A stretch of DNA of 64,000 bases from CAJQLB01 sp041392065 (lineage in GTDB: Bacteria > Bacteroidota > Bacteroidia > Flavobacteriales > Flavobacteriaceae). Positions within the stretch are counted from its first letter, which is position 1. The number at the start of each line of letters is the position of its first letter. Positions 1 through 8,542 of this stretch are shown here, piece by piece. The notes beneath the pieces were generated by a model. That model made no database searches and was not told the origin of the DNA. It worked only from the letters and a program-made list of their open reading frames with translations. Position numbers and translations under genes: made by a program. The stretch spans positions 372,001 to 436,000 of the forward strand of contig JAWKMU010000003.1 of NCBI GenBank assembly GCA_041392065.1, given 5' to 3'.

Positions 1-209
1 TACGAAAAGATTCTGGTTATGAATTGACAGATAGAATTGCAGTTCGATTTCAAAAAGATGAACAAATTATTAACGCAATAAATAAAAATTTAGAGTACAT
101 AAAAACTGAGACATTAACAGATGAATTAGAAATTTTAGACGACTTAAATAATGGTATAGAAATTGCTTTCGATGATGTAAATACCAAACTATTTATTCAA
201 AAAATTTAG
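1..209 (+). CDS. ileS: Isoleucine-tRNA ligase, C-terminal fragment
   Basis: The open frame runs in from the left edge (first whole codon at base 3) and ends at a TAG at 207-209. The visible 68 residues begin RKDSGYELTDRIAV, the conserved tail segment of isoleucyl-tRNA synthetase. This is the anticodon-binding/C-terminal region, so no catalytic motif can be seen. The enzyme charges tRNA-Ile in the cytoplasm. The downstream order (DksA-like gene 5 bases later, then lspA) is the usual flavobacterial ileS neighbourhood and supports the call. The in-frame TTG at 24 is internal, not a start. What is seen is only a tail; the identity rests on that motif plus synteny. Confidence 0.85.
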   Translation, partial: RKDSGYELTDRIAVRFQKDEQIINAINKNLEYIKTETLTDELEILDDLNNGIEIAFDDVNTKLFIQKI

Positions 210-214
210 AAAAT

Positions 215-598
215 ATGGCTATTGAAAATACAGTAAGATATTCAGACAAGGATTTAGCAGAATTCAAGGTTCTTATTCAAGAAAAAATAAGAAAAGCACA
301 ACATGATTTAGAATTAATTAAAAGTGCTTATATGAACGATTTAAATAATGGCACAGACGATACATCTCCTACCTTTAAAGCTTTTGACGAAGGAAGTGAA
401 ACTATGAGTAAAGAGTCTAATTCTGCTTTAGCAATAAGACAGGAAAAATTTATTCGTGACTTAAAAAACGCCTTAATACGTATTGAAAATAAAACTTATG
501 GTATTTGTCGTGTTACAGGAAAACTAATTAACAAAAAACGTCTAGAGCTTGTGCCTCATGCAACATTGAGCATTGAAGCTAAAAATATGCAACAATAA
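215..598 (+). CDS. dksA: DksA/TraR-family RNA polymerase-binding protein, zinc-less finger
   Basis: 127-residue TraR/DksA-family protein. An N-terminal charged helical hairpin (about residues 8-80) precedes the finger region YGICRVTGKLI...RLELVPHATLSIEA. DksA proteins act in the secondary channel of RNA polymerase, often together with ppGpp; that is family knowledge. Only one cysteine of the usual C4 zinc site is present (in YGIC), so the finger probably folds without zinc. The tip acidic pair of E. coli DksA cannot be assigned confidently by eye. It starts 5 bases after the ileS stop and is followed by a strong hairpin before lspA, which suggests cotranscription with ileS. The ATG at 215 is the only sensible start. 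Confidence 0.85.
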   Translation: MAIENTVRYSDKDLAEFKVLIQEKIRKAQHDLELIKSAYMNDLNNGTDDTSPTFKAFDEGSETMSKESNSALAIRQEKFIRDLKNALIRIENKTYGICRVTGKLINKKRLELVPHATLSIEAKNMQQ

Positions 599-620
599 AT
601 TACTCAAAGATAGTTTTGTA

Positions 621-651
621 AAAAACGTCTCAATATTTGGGACGTTTTTTA
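621..651 (+). terminator. Rho-independent terminator after the DksA-like gene
   Basis: Inverted repeat AAAAACGTC (621-629) and GACGTTTTT (641-649), extended inward with a G-U wobble, ending in a T run. It lies between the dksA stop and the lspA start and should cut ileS-dksA transcription from lspA, unless lspA is read through. Confidence 0.75.
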
Positions 652-675
652 GTTTTAACAAGAGAGATTATTTAA

Positions 676-1344
676 ATGAATATTAAAAAGGCTTCCATAC
701 TTATTATTTTAATCCTTCTTATAGATCAGGTTTCTAAGATTTATATTAAGACACATTTTGAGCTTCAGGAAGAAATAAAAGTATTCAACTGGTTCAGAAT
801 TCTTTTTGTCGAAAATAATGGCATGGCTTGGGGAGCAAAACTAAGTGATTTTACTTCTGTTATTTCAGATAGAACCGCAAAAGTTATCCTTACCAGTTTT
901 AGGCTTATTGCTTTAATAGGTATAGGTTATTGGCTCTGGATTTCAATAAAAAACAGAGGATCAAGGGTACTTATCGTAGCTGTTTCGTTAATTTTCGCTG
1001 GTGCTTTTGGTAATATCATTGACTCAGTGTTTTATGGAGTTATTTTTAATGATAGTTACGGACAAATTGCAACCGCTTTCCCTAAAGAAGGAGGCTACGA
1101 TACTTTACTACATGGCAAAGTGGTAGACATGCTTCATTTCCCATTGTGGAAAGGCTATTTGCCAGAATGGATTCCGTTTTATGGAGGCAAATACTTTACG
1201 TTTTTTGAACCTGTTTTTAATATTGCAGATGTTGCCATAAGTACAGGAGTTGGAATCCTAATTGTGTTTAACAATCGAGCTTTTCCTAAAGTAAAGGAAG
1301 TTATTAAAACTGATAAACCTTTAGAGGAGTTACACAGTAGCTAA
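676..1344 (+). CDS. lspA: Lipoprotein signal peptidase (signal peptidase II)
   Basis: 222-residue inner-membrane aspartic protease that cleaves lipoprotein signal peptides ahead of the lipidated cysteine. Conserved blocks seen: VENNGMAWG (about 45-53), GNIIDS (112-117), VVDMLHF with the first catalytic Asp (D151), and FNIADVAIS with the second (D185). Four hydrophobic segments are visible. It is longer than the E. coli enzyme (about 165 aa) because of extra residues between the GNxxD block and the catalytic pair, normal for Bacteroidota in my experience. Many lipoproteins in this window are its likely substrates. Its 3' end overlaps the convergent cyclo-ligase gene by 41 bases. Confidence 0.95.
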   Translation: MNIKKASILIILILLIDQVSKIYIKTHFELQEEIKVFNWFRILFVENNGMAWGAKLSDFTSVISDRTAKVILTSFRLIALIGIGYWLWISIKNRGSRVLIVAVSLIFAGAFGNIIDSVFYGVIFNDSYGQIATAFPKEGGYDTLLHGKVVDMLHFPLWKGYLPEWIPFYGGKYFTFFEPVFNIADVAISTGVGILIVFNNRAFPKVKEVIKTDKPLEELHSS

Positions 1345-1867
1345 GAGGAATATCACCTTCGTAAACATCATTAATAACATCTTCTACTTCAAATAGAGAT
1401 AATCCTATTTTTAATGTTTCAGGTTGGCAATCTGCTAAAAAATTGTCGTAATAGCCAGCTCCATAACCAACACGATGACCCTGTTTGTCAAAACACAATA
1501 AAGGCACAAAAACCACATCAATTTTTGAGTTTTCTATGCTAATGCCATCAACTGGTTCTGGAATTCCAAAACGATTAGTTTTAATTACTGTGCTGTCAGT
1601 GAGCAAATAATTCTCAAGATTAATGGTCTTAAAATTACTTTTGGAAACTACAGTATGTTTATCCTTTCCTGCTAAAATATTTAGAATATAATCAGTGTTT
1701 ATTTCTTTGTGCTTTGCCATAGTAAGAAATACATGGTAAAAGGATTTGTCCCAAATATTTAAAGAAAGTAGCTTGTTTGAAATGGCTAAACTTTTTGAAT
1801 CAATCTCATCTAAAGACAAGGCATTTCGCAAGACTTTATATTTTTTCCTTAGCTCAATTTTTGTCAC
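1304..1867 (-). CDS. 5-formyltetrahydrofolate cyclo-ligase
   Basis: Converts 5-formyl-THF to 5,10-methenyl-THF with ATP in the cytoplasm (MTHFS/YgfA family). Diagnostic segments are the basic N-terminal RKKYKVLR, NRFGIPEP, and VVFVPLLCFDKQGHRVGYGAGYYD, holding the ATP/folate-binding G-G-G-YYD loop. I place the start at the GTG at 1867 (187 aa, VTKIELRKKYK...), because upstream residues in the longer frame (ATG at 1903) are not family-like and would overlap the preceding gene by 50 bases; with the GTG the overlap is 14 bases. It is the last gene of the minus-strand rimB-rimK-peptidase operon, which gives no obvious functional link. Confidence 0.88.
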   Translation of the reverse strand: MTKIELRKKYKVLRNALSLDEIDSKSLAISNKLLSLNIWDKSFYHVFLTMAKHKEINTDYILNILAGKDKHTVVSKSNFKTINLENYLLTDSTVIKTNRFGIPEPVDGISIENSKIDVVFVPLLCFDKQGHRVGYGAGYYDNFLADCQPETLKIGLSLFEVEDVINDVYEGDIPLSYCVTPLKVYQF

Positions 1868-2831
1868 TTGATAACTTTGTTGAAATATGAAAAATGGCAT
1901 CACCTTGATACACTAAAGGAGATTCGTTTATATTAAAAATATAACCACAGTTAGGTGCTTTCACAAAATGATTGAAGCTTCCGTAAGGGTCTGTGATATG
2001 ACCAATAACATCGCCTTCATCTACAAAAGAATTAATGTTAACAGATGCTTTAAACATCCCAGAATATTTGGCTCTTATCCATTTACTTTCAGCAATAAAC
2101 ACACAAGGTTTTTTAGGTTTAGAAACTTTAAAATTATTTTTCAACATTCCTAAATGGTGTAAAATACGTTTAGCACCATTAACTCCTGTGTTTGTAATTG
2201 TTGAATCTATGTTAAACGATTTACCACCTTCAAAAAGAAGCATTGGTTTGCCTAATTTGTAGCAAGTGTTCCTGAACGATTTATTAAGATTTTTGGAGTA
2301 CAAAACAAAGGGAGCACCAAAAACTTCAGATAATTCGTCTAAAACCGCATCACCACTTATTATTCGTATCTGAGCTGAGTTGAACCTATCTGCTCCTCCA
2401 GTATGAAAATCCATAATTAAATCGGCATGAGGCACAATTTCGTTTACTAATTTATAAGCCATCCTACTTGCCAACGATCCATCTTCTATACCTGGAAAAA
2501 CTCGATTTAAATCACGTCCATCAGGAAATTCCCTATCCATATGAATAAAGCCAAATACATTTATAACAGGAATACAAATGACAGTGCCTTTTTTGGGTTT
2601 GTTTATGCCTTTGGCAATAATTTGCCTTACAATTTCAACACCATTAATCTCATCGCCATGAATTCCAGCGGTTATTAAAACAGTTGGACCAGGTTTTTTT
2701 GAACGCTCAATAATTACAGGAACATCTATGGTATTTTGGGTATGTAATTTGGCAACGTTAAAGCTAACGGTTGCGCTTTTACCAAGACAAACTTTTTCTC
2801 CTAATATCTCTAAAACATCCTTTTCTCTCAT
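1854..2831 (-). CDS. Succinylglutamate desuccinylase/aspartoacylase-family zinc hydrolase
   Basis: 325-residue M14-like zinc amidohydrolase. Zinc ligands fit H58 and E61 (AGIHGDEINGVE) and H143 (IMDFHTGG); the RDLNR motif (106-110) binds the substrate carboxylate in the family. The C-terminal third is a beta-rich domain, with FVDEGDVIGHITDPYG resembling a biotinyl/lipoyl-like fold. True AstE acts in arginine succinyl catabolism, but no ast genes are nearby, and this subfamily commonly sits beside RimK. A role in trimming an N-acyl or glutamyl group linked to RimK activity is therefore an inference. It starts 32 bases after rimK and overlaps the cyclo-ligase gene. Confidence 0.85.
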   Translation of the reverse strand: MREKDVLEILGEKVCLGKSATVSFNVAKLHTQNTIDVPVIIERSKKPGPTVLITAGIHGDEINGVEIVRQIIAKGINKPKKGTVICIPVINVFGFIHMDREFPDGRDLNRVFPGIEDGSLASRMAYKLVNEIVPHADLIMDFHTGGADRFNSAQIRIISGDAVLDELSEVFGAPFVLYSKNLNKSFRNTCYKLGKPMLLFEGGKSFNIDSTITNTGVNGAKRILHHLGMLKNNFKVSKPKKPCVFIAESKWIRAKYSGMFKASVNINSFVDEGDVIGHITDPYGSFNHFVKAPNCGYIFNINESPLVYQGDAIFHISTKLSSDKN

Positions 2832-2863
2832 ATATTTCTCTGTGAAAACAAAAGTAGGTTTTA

Positions 2864-3739
2864 TTAATTTCTATTACGCTCTATGTAAGTGATGATTGCT
2901 CTTGCTATATTTTTATGTGTTGCACCTTCAATGCCTTCTAAACCTGGAGTGGAATTTACCTCCAGCAACAAAGGACCTCTTGCAGACTGTAGCATATCAA
3001 CTCCGCAAACAGGAAGTTTTAATGCTCTCGATGCATTCATAGCCAACTTTAGTTCTTCCTCATTGAGTTTTATAATGTTGGCTGAGCCACCACGATGTAA
3101 GTTGGAGCGGAATTCACCTTCAACTCCTTGTCTTTTCATTGCTCCAACCACTTGTCCATCTACTATTAAGGCTCTAATGTCTGCACCTTTGGCTTCTTTA
3201 ATAAATTCTTGAACTATTACTCTGGCTTCCAATCCATTAAAGGCCTCTAAAACAGATTTAGCTGCATTTTTGGTTTCTGCCAAAACCACACCAAGTCCTT
3301 GAGTTCCTTCTAACAATTTAATAATTACAGGCACACCTCCTACATGTTCTATAACCTCTTCAACATCACGCGAGTAGTTAGTAAACACAGTTTTAGGCAT
3401 ACCAATTCCAGCTTTGCTGAGTCTTTGTAAGCTTCTAAGTTTGTCTCTTGAGCGCTGTATGGCGTCAGATGTGCAAATGGTAAACACATTCATCATTTCA
3501 AATTGTCGTACTACTGCACAACCATAAAAGGTTACAGAAGCTCCAATTCTTGGTATTATAGCATCAACATAGTCTAAATATCTGTCCTTGTAATAAATGG
3601 TTGGTTTTTCCCTTTCAATAATAATATCACACTTTAAAGGGTCTATTACTTCAACCAAATGCCCTCTTTGCTCGCCTTCTTCAATAAGACGTCGTGTTGA
3701 ATATAAATGAGGATTTCTCGATAATATTACAATATTCAT
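2864..3739 (-). CDS. rimK: RimK-family alpha-L-glutamate ligase (ATP-grasp)
   Basis: 291 residues, close to E. coli RimK (300), and collinear with it throughout. An N-terminal RimK pre-domain (IVILSRNPHLYSTRRL) is followed by an ATP-grasp core: KLLEGTQGLGVVLAE, VQEFIKEAKGADIRALIVDG, and the metal-binding LLLEVNSTPGLEGIEG. In E. coli the enzyme adds glutamates to the C terminus of ribosomal protein S6; related enzymes make poly-glutamate or other peptides. Its ATG overlaps the rimB stop by 4 bases, so the two are translationally coupled. The substrate here is not shown by sequence. Confidence 0.93.
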   Translation of the reverse strand: MNIVILSRNPHLYSTRRLIEEGEQRGHLVEVIDPLKCDIIIEREKPTIYYKDRYLDYVDAIIPRIGASVTFYGCAVVRQFEMMNVFTICTSDAIQRSRDKLRSLQRLSKAGIGMPKTVFTNYSRDVEEVIEHVGGVPVIIKLLEGTQGLGVVLAETKNAAKSVLEAFNGLEARVIVQEFIKEAKGADIRALIVDGQVVGAMKRQGVEGEFRSNLHRGGSANIIKLNEEELKLAMNASRALKLPVCGVDMLQSARGPLLLEVNSTPGLEGIEGATHKNIARAIITYIERNRN

Positions 3740-4161
3740 AATGTATTGCTGTTAAACGATTGGTTTTCCAAATCGACATCTACCAAAAATTTTTTGCTCA
3801 AAAACTGTCTCCCAATAAGTACTGGAAATTTCATATCGTCCCTTGTGCTTAAAGTTAAGTTAATCTTATATTTTTTTCCAAAGAATATTACTTCAGATTT
3901 TATTTTAAATCTATTTTCCTTAAAACCGTTACTACTTTTAACATCAGTATAAGTGTAGTTTGTAAAAACGATATCCTTACTGTTAAAATTTGGATGTCCT
4001 TTACTTTTAAAAGAGCATCTTAAAGTATTGTTTTCTTCAATAATTTCTGAGCAGTGAATTGCAGAGGTAAAGGCTCCAGTGTCTATTTTTACAGCGATGT
4101 TGTATAGCTCCAATTTTGGAAAATCTACTTTGTCAACCCTACCAACAATTTTTTTTATCAT
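3736..4161 (-). CDS. Retropepsin-like ATP-dependent zinc protease family (RimB-like)
   Basis: 141-residue single-domain aspartic-protease fold. The signature KIDTGAFTSAIH has the putative catalytic D27-T28-G29, and FPVLIGRQFL is the second conserved strand/turn. It matches the family called putative ATP-dependent zinc protease, which includes RimB of Pseudomonas, reported to act with RimK on ribosomal S6. It is first in the operon and its stop overlaps the rimK start (ATGA). Retropepsins are active as dimers, so one DTG motif per chain is expected. No signal peptide is visible, so it is cytoplasmic. Confidence 0.85.
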   Translation of the reverse strand: MIKKIVGRVDKVDFPKLELYNIAVKIDTGAFTSAIHCSEIIEENNTLRCSFKSKGHPNFNSKDIVFTNYTYTDVKSSNGFKENRFKIKSEVIFFGKKYKINLTLSTRDDMKFPVLIGRQFLSKKFLVDVDLENQSFNSNTL

Positions 4162-4236
4162 TTTTTATTTAAGAATAAGGAATGCAAGATACAGATAAAG
4201 ATATTGTAATTGTCATCTTTTTTTTGGCTGAATTAT

Positions 4237-4244
4237 TAACTTTG
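4237..4244 (+). promoter_or_regulatory. Candidate -7 box upstream of uvrC
   Basis: TAACTTTG matches the Bacteroidota -7 consensus TAnnTTTG and ends only 4 bases before the uvrC ATG, which would give a leaderless or near-leaderless mRNA. No well-spaced TTG (-33) is visible. Confidence 0.35.
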
Positions 4245-4248
4245 AGCA

Positions 4249-6045
4249 ATGGCTAAATCTTTACTCGACATACAACTACAAACCTTACCCAATCAGCCTG
4301 GAGTATATCTGTATTTGGACACAAATGGCACAATAATATATGTTGGCAAAGCAAAAGATCTAAAAAAGAGAGTCAGCTCTTATTTTACAAAAACGCATGA
4401 TAATGGAAAAACACGCATGCTTGTAAAAAAAATTGCCAATATCAAACACATTGTGGTCGATACCGAAACAGATGCTCTTTTGTTAGAGAACAATCTTATA
4501 AAAAAGCACAAACCAAGGTATAATGTAATGCTAAAGGACGATAAATCCTATCCTTGGATTTGCATCAAAAATGAACGTTTCCCAAGAATTTTTCAGACCA
4601 GAAAACTTATTAAAGATGGAAGCGAGTATTTTGGACCCTACACAAGTGTAAAAACAGTTTATACTTTATTGGAATTAATAAAAGGCCTTTACCAATTGCG
4701 GAGTTGTAATTTTGATTTATCGCAAGAAAAAATTGATGCTGGAAAATACAAAGTATGTTTAGAATATCATTTAGGGAATTGTAAAGGTGCTTGCGAAGGA
4801 CATGAGTCTGTTGAAGAATACGAAGAAAACATAAAAGCCATTCGCGAAATATTAAAAGGTAATTTTAAAGATTCGTTACAACGGTTTAAAAAACAAATGC
4901 ACAATCTGGCAAAAGAGATGCATTTTGAAGAAGCTCAAAAAGTAAAAGAAAAGATTGATGTTTTAGAAAACTACCAAGCAAAATCAACTATAGTAAACCC
5001 AAAAATCAATAATGTAGATGTATTTACCATTGTAAGTGATGAAAGCTACGCTTATGTAAATTTTTTACAAATATCTTTAGGTTCAATAGTACGTTCACAC
5101 ACATTAGAAATTAAGAAAAAACTTGAAGAGACTGATAAGGAATTATTAGAGATAGCCTTTGTAGAAATCAGACAACGATTTAATTCACAATCCAAAGAAA
5201 TTTATGTGCCTTTTAAAGTAGATATTGGAGATGATGTTAAAGTAACCATTCCAAAATTGGGAGATAAAAAGCACATTTTGGATTTATCAATGAGAAATGC
5301 TAAATACTATAGATTAGAGCAATTAAAACAAGTTAAAATTGTAGATCCTGATAGGCATGCCAATCGTATTATGGCACAAATGAAAGCCGATTTAAGGCTT
5401 AAAACTGAGCCTTTGCATATTGAGTGTTTTGACAATAGTAACATTCAAGGCACTAACCCTGTAGCTGCATGCGTAGTGTTTAAAAATGGTAAGCCAAGCA
5501 AAAAGGATTATAGACATTTTAATATAAAAACCGTTGAAGGTCCAGACGATTTTGCATCCATGGAAGAAGTCGTTTACAGGCGTTACAAACGAATGTTGGA
5601 CGAAAAGCAATCACTGCCACAACTTATTATTATTGATGGAGGCAAAGGGCAATTATCATCAGCACTTAAAAGCTTGGACGCTTTGAATCTTAGAGGGAAA
5701 ATTGCTATCATCGGAATTGCAAAACGTTTGGAAGAATTATTTTATCCAAATGATCCAATTCCGTTATATTTAGATAAAAAAAGCGAAACCCTTAAAATCA
5801 TACAACAATTACGTAATGAAGCTCACAGATTTGGTATTGAGCATCATAGAAATAAACGAAGTAAAAATGCGTTAAATACTGAGCTTGAAACCATTCCTGG
5901 AGTTGGAGAGAAAACCGTTGTAGAGTTACTAAAGCATTTTAAGTCAGTCAAACGCATTTCGTATGCAAAGTTAGATGAGTTAGAAGATGTAGTTGGTGTT
6001 TCGAGAGCACAAAAAATTTATAATTATTATCATCAAAAAGAATAA
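4249..6045 (+). CDS. uvrC: Excinuclease ABC subunit C
   Basis: 598-residue nucleotide-excision-repair nuclease that makes both incisions around a lesion marked by UvrA/UvrB. Domains in order: GIY-YIG nuclease (GVYLYLDTNGTIIYVGKAKDLKKR, residues about 18-41); a cysteine-containing linker (RSCNFDLS..., CLEYHLGNCKGACEG); a UVR motif (EMHFEEAQKVKEKIDVL) that contacts UvrB; the RNase H-like domain (HIECFDNSNIQGTNPVA, IIIDGGKGQL); and C-terminal helix-hairpin-helix repeats (TIPGVGEKTVVELLKHF, VVGVSRAQKIYNYY). Length is normal. Its last 53 bases overlap the assigned frame of the next gene. No uvrA or uvrB lies in the window. Confidence 0.97.
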   Translation: MAKSLLDIQLQTLPNQPGVYLYLDTNGTIIYVGKAKDLKKRVSSYFTKTHDNGKTRMLVKKIANIKHIVVDTETDALLLENNLIKKHKPRYNVMLKDDKSYPWICIKNERFPRIFQTRKLIKDGSEYFGPYTSVKTVYTLLELIKGLYQLRSCNFDLSQEKIDAGKYKVCLEYHLGNCKGACEGHESVEEYEENIKAIREILKGNFKDSLQRFKKQMHNLAKEMHFEEAQKVKEKIDVLENYQAKSTIVNPKINNVDVFTIVSDESYAYVNFLQISLGSIVRSHTLEIKKKLEETDKELLEIAFVEIRQRFNSQSKEIYVPFKVDIGDDVKVTIPKLGDKKHILDLSMRNAKYYRLEQLKQVKIVDPDRHANRIMAQMKADLRLKTEPLHIECFDNSNIQGTNPVAACVVFKNGKPSKKDYRHFNIKTVEGPDDFASMEEVVYRRYKRMLDEKQSLPQLIIIDGGKGQLSSALKSLDALNLRGKIAIIGIAKRLEELFYPNDPIPLYLDKKSETLKIIQQLRNEAHRFGIEHHRNKRSKNALNTELETIPGVGEKTVVELLKHFKSVKRISYAKLDELEDVVGVSRAQKIYNYYHQKE

Positions 6046-8290
6046 ACTGAGAAAAGCCTCAATCATATTAATTCTCTTATTGTTTTTTTCGCTTTCATCC
6101 AAAGCGCAAAATGAGACAATTGAAACCCAAAACCTAAAAGTTGGATTGGTGTTAAGTGGTGGTGGAGCAAAAGGGTTGGCTCACATTGGTGCACTAAAAA
6201 CTATTGACAGCCTTGGTGTGAAAATAGATTATGTGGCTGGAACAAGTATGGGAGCAATTATTGGTGGTCTTTACGCTTCAGGCTATTCAGGTAAACAAAT
6301 AGATTCTATTTTTAAAAGTGTAGATTTTGATGAACTTATAAGCGATAATTTACCTCGCAACGCCAAAACATTTTATGAGCGTGATAATTCTGAAAAGTAT
6401 GCCATTACCTTGCCTTTCAATAATTTTAAAGTTCAGATACCATCGGCAATTTCGAGAGGCCAGAATGTGTTTAATTTATTTTCAAAACTCTTGTTGCACG
6501 TCAGTGATATTGAGAATTTTGAAAACCTTCCAATTCCATTTTTTTGTATAGCAACCAACATTGAAACTGGCGAACCTATTATTTTAAATAGTGGTAGTTT
6601 ACCACAAGCCATAGCAGCTAGTGGTGCATTGCCATCGTTGTTTCAGCCTGTGATTATAAACAATCAAATATTAATTGATGGAGGTGTGGTTAACAATTAT
6701 CCAGTTTTCGAACTCAGGGCAAAAGGTATGGATATCATTATTGGAGTTGATGTTCAAGATGGTTTGGCAGAGCGAGCTGAACTCAATTCGGCACCAAATA
6801 TTTTACTCCAAATAAGTAACTTCAGAACTATTAATGCTATGAAGGAAAAAGCAAAACAAACAGATATTTACATTAAACCAGATATTAAAAATTTTAGTGT
6901 TGTGTCTTTTCAGTTTGGAGAACAAATTATAGAAAATGGTCGCGTTGCTGCTATTGAAAAACAAGACGAATTAAAAGCCATTGTCAAAAATCAAAATAAG
7001 GCACCAATTAAAAAAGTAAAAACAGCAATGGTTGATAGCTTATTAATTAAAAGCATTGACATAAAAGGAATTGAAAAATATACAAGATCATATATTTTGG
7101 GTAAACTTAAGCTTAAGCCAGATGAAAAGGTTAGTTACAATCATTTTAGCAAAGGCATCAATAATATAGTGGCAACTCAGAACTTTGATAGTTTTTTATA
7201 TAACTTTCAACCCAATGAAGAAGGGTACGATTTAAGCATTAATTTGAAAGAAAGCGAAAATAAAACCTTTTTAAAGTTTGGAGTACATTATGACGACCTT
7301 TATAAAAGTGCAGCATTAGTAAATTTAACCCAAAAACAATTGTTGTTTAAAAATGATTTGGCTTCTTTTGATATGATTCTGGGTGATAATGTACGTTACA
7401 ATTTTGAGTATTACATAGACAAAGGATTTTATTGGAGCATAGGTTTAAGGTCTAGGTACAATACATTTCATAAAAGTGTAAATGCATCGTTATTTTTAGA
7501 TGAAGGCGAGTTAGGAATAGTTGGACTAAAAAAGGCAGATGTAAGGCTAACAGACCAGACCAACCAATTTTTTGTACAAACGCTCTTTAGAAAAGACTTT
7601 TCTTTGAAACTTGGAGCAGAACATAAACGGTTAAAAATTACGTCTGAAACCTTTGTTGAAGAATCTGAGGTAGAGACCGAAAAGACAACCTTCGAAAAAA
7701 GTGACTTTTTTAGTGTATTTGGTAATTTAAAATTCGACACTTTTAACAACAAATACTTTCCAGAAAGTGGATTTTTCTTTAATGGCAATTTTCAATTGTA
7801 TTTATCGTCTTCAGATTATAACAACGATTTCTCTCAATTTTCATTTGCTAAGGCAAATATTGGTTATGCCTTGAGTTTTTCAGACAAACTGTCTTTGCTA
7901 ATTGGTTCTGAAGGAGGCTTTAAAATAGGTTATGACTCCAATAACTCGCTCAGTTTTGCTCTTGGAGGCTATGGGCAAAACTTAATTAACAACTTCGTTT
8001 CGTTTTATGGCTATGATTATATCTCGATTATTGGAGATGGTTTTGTAAAAGGAATATTAAATCTTGACTACGAAGTGACAAACAAACACCATATTAGCTT
8101 TGCTGCCAATTATGCTAATGTTGGGAACGATTTGTTTACCAATGGCGAATGGATTACAGCGCCAGATTACAGTGGCTATGCCATAGGTTATGGTTGGGAA
8201 ACCTTTTTAGGTCCAGTTGAAGTTAAGTATACTTGGTCACCAGAAATAAAAACAGGTAACTGGTTTTTTAATTTAGGGTTTTGGTTTTAA
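5993..8290 (+). CDS. Patatin-like phospholipase fused to an outer-membrane barrel
   Basis: Secreted esterase/phospholipase of the PlpD type (type Vd secretion). In this frame the patatin domain carries the oxyanion loop GGGAKG (56-61), the nucleophile elbow GTSMG (S85) and the catalytic Asp in LIDGGVVNNYP (D229). Residues about 345-420 resemble a POTRA domain, and 430-765 form an Omp85-like 16-strand barrel ending in aromatic FNLGFWF. A signal peptide (KASIILILLLFFSLSSKAQ) is clear. No ATG precedes it in frame. The listed start is TTG 5993; GTG 5996, or a CTG at 6047 two codons before the signal peptide and one base after the uvrC stop, are alternatives. Confidence 0.88.
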   Translation: MVFREHKKFIIIIIKKNKLRKASIILILLLFFSLSSKAQNETIETQNLKVGLVLSGGGAKGLAHIGALKTIDSLGVKIDYVAGTSMGAIIGGLYASGYSGKQIDSIFKSVDFDELISDNLPRNAKTFYERDNSEKYAITLPFNNFKVQIPSAISRGQNVFNLFSKLLLHVSDIENFENLPIPFFCIATNIETGEPIILNSGSLPQAIAASGALPSLFQPVIINNQILIDGGVVNNYPVFELRAKGMDIIIGVDVQDGLAERAELNSAPNILLQISNFRTINAMKEKAKQTDIYIKPDIKNFSVVSFQFGEQIIENGRVAAIEKQDELKAIVKNQNKAPIKKVKTAMVDSLLIKSIDIKGIEKYTRSYILGKLKLKPDEKVSYNHFSKGINNIVATQNFDSFLYNFQPNEEGYDLSINLKESENKTFLKFGVHYDDLYKSAALVNLTQKQLLFKNDLASFDMILGDNVRYNFEYYIDKGFYWSIGLRSRYNTFHKSVNASLFLDEGELGIVGLKKADVRLTDQTNQFFVQTLFRKDFSLKLGAEHKRLKITSETFVEESEVETEKTTFEKSDFFSVFGNLKFDTFNNKYFPESGFFFNGNFQLYLSSSDYNNDFSQFSFAKANIGYALSFSDKLSLLIGSEGGFKIGYDSNNSLSFALGGYGQNLINNFVSFYGYDYISIIGDGFVKGILNLDYEVTNKHHISFAANYANVGNDLFTNGEWITAPDYSGYAIGYGWETFLGPVEVKYTWSPEIKTGNWFFNLGFWF

Positions 8291-8296
8291 TAATTT

Positions 8297-8323
8297 TGTC
8301 ATGCTGAACTTGTTTCAGTATCT
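8297..8323 (+). repeat. Short hairpin-type intergenic repeat, copy A
   Basis: Pattern TGTCAT + short inverted repeat (CTGAA...TTCAG) + ATCT. The same plan is seen at 8425-8450 and, in variant form, at 9749-9773. I recognise this TGTCAT...ATCT form as common in flavobacterial intergenic DNA (recollection, not searched). Confidence 0.5.
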
Positions 8324-8424
8324 AATTTTTCACGATATTTGCTAAACATGAAACTCTATTGGAACGACTTATTATCTCACCTTCATTTTCTTATCAAAAG
8401 AAATCCTGAGTAAGTACGCCTTTT

Positions 8425-8450
8425 TGTCATTCTTGCCTGTTCAGGAATCT
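8425..8450 (+). repeat. Short hairpin-type intergenic repeat, copy B
   Basis: Starts TGTCAT and ends AATCT with an inner CCTGTTCAGG palindrome. Same orientation and plan as copy A, 128 bases away. The rest of the 8291-8542 gap holds A/T-rich sequence and ACTTTAAACT-like short repeats (8501-8536) directly before hmgA. Confidence 0.5.
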
Positions 8451-8542
8451 CTATAATTTAATTATCTTTATATAAATTTCAAGAAGTTTAAGTTATTGTA
8501 TCAACTTTAAACTTTTAAACTCAGAACTTTAAACTCATACAA

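Noticed and set aside
2035..2262. 75-codon open frame on the + strand inside the desuccinylase-like gene
   Set aside because: Lies wholly antisense to a well-supported zinc hydrolase; composition is a shadow of the real frame.
1854..2831. Arginine succinyltransferase pathway enzyme AstE
   Set aside because: No other ast genes; rimK context and subfamily pattern fit a different role.
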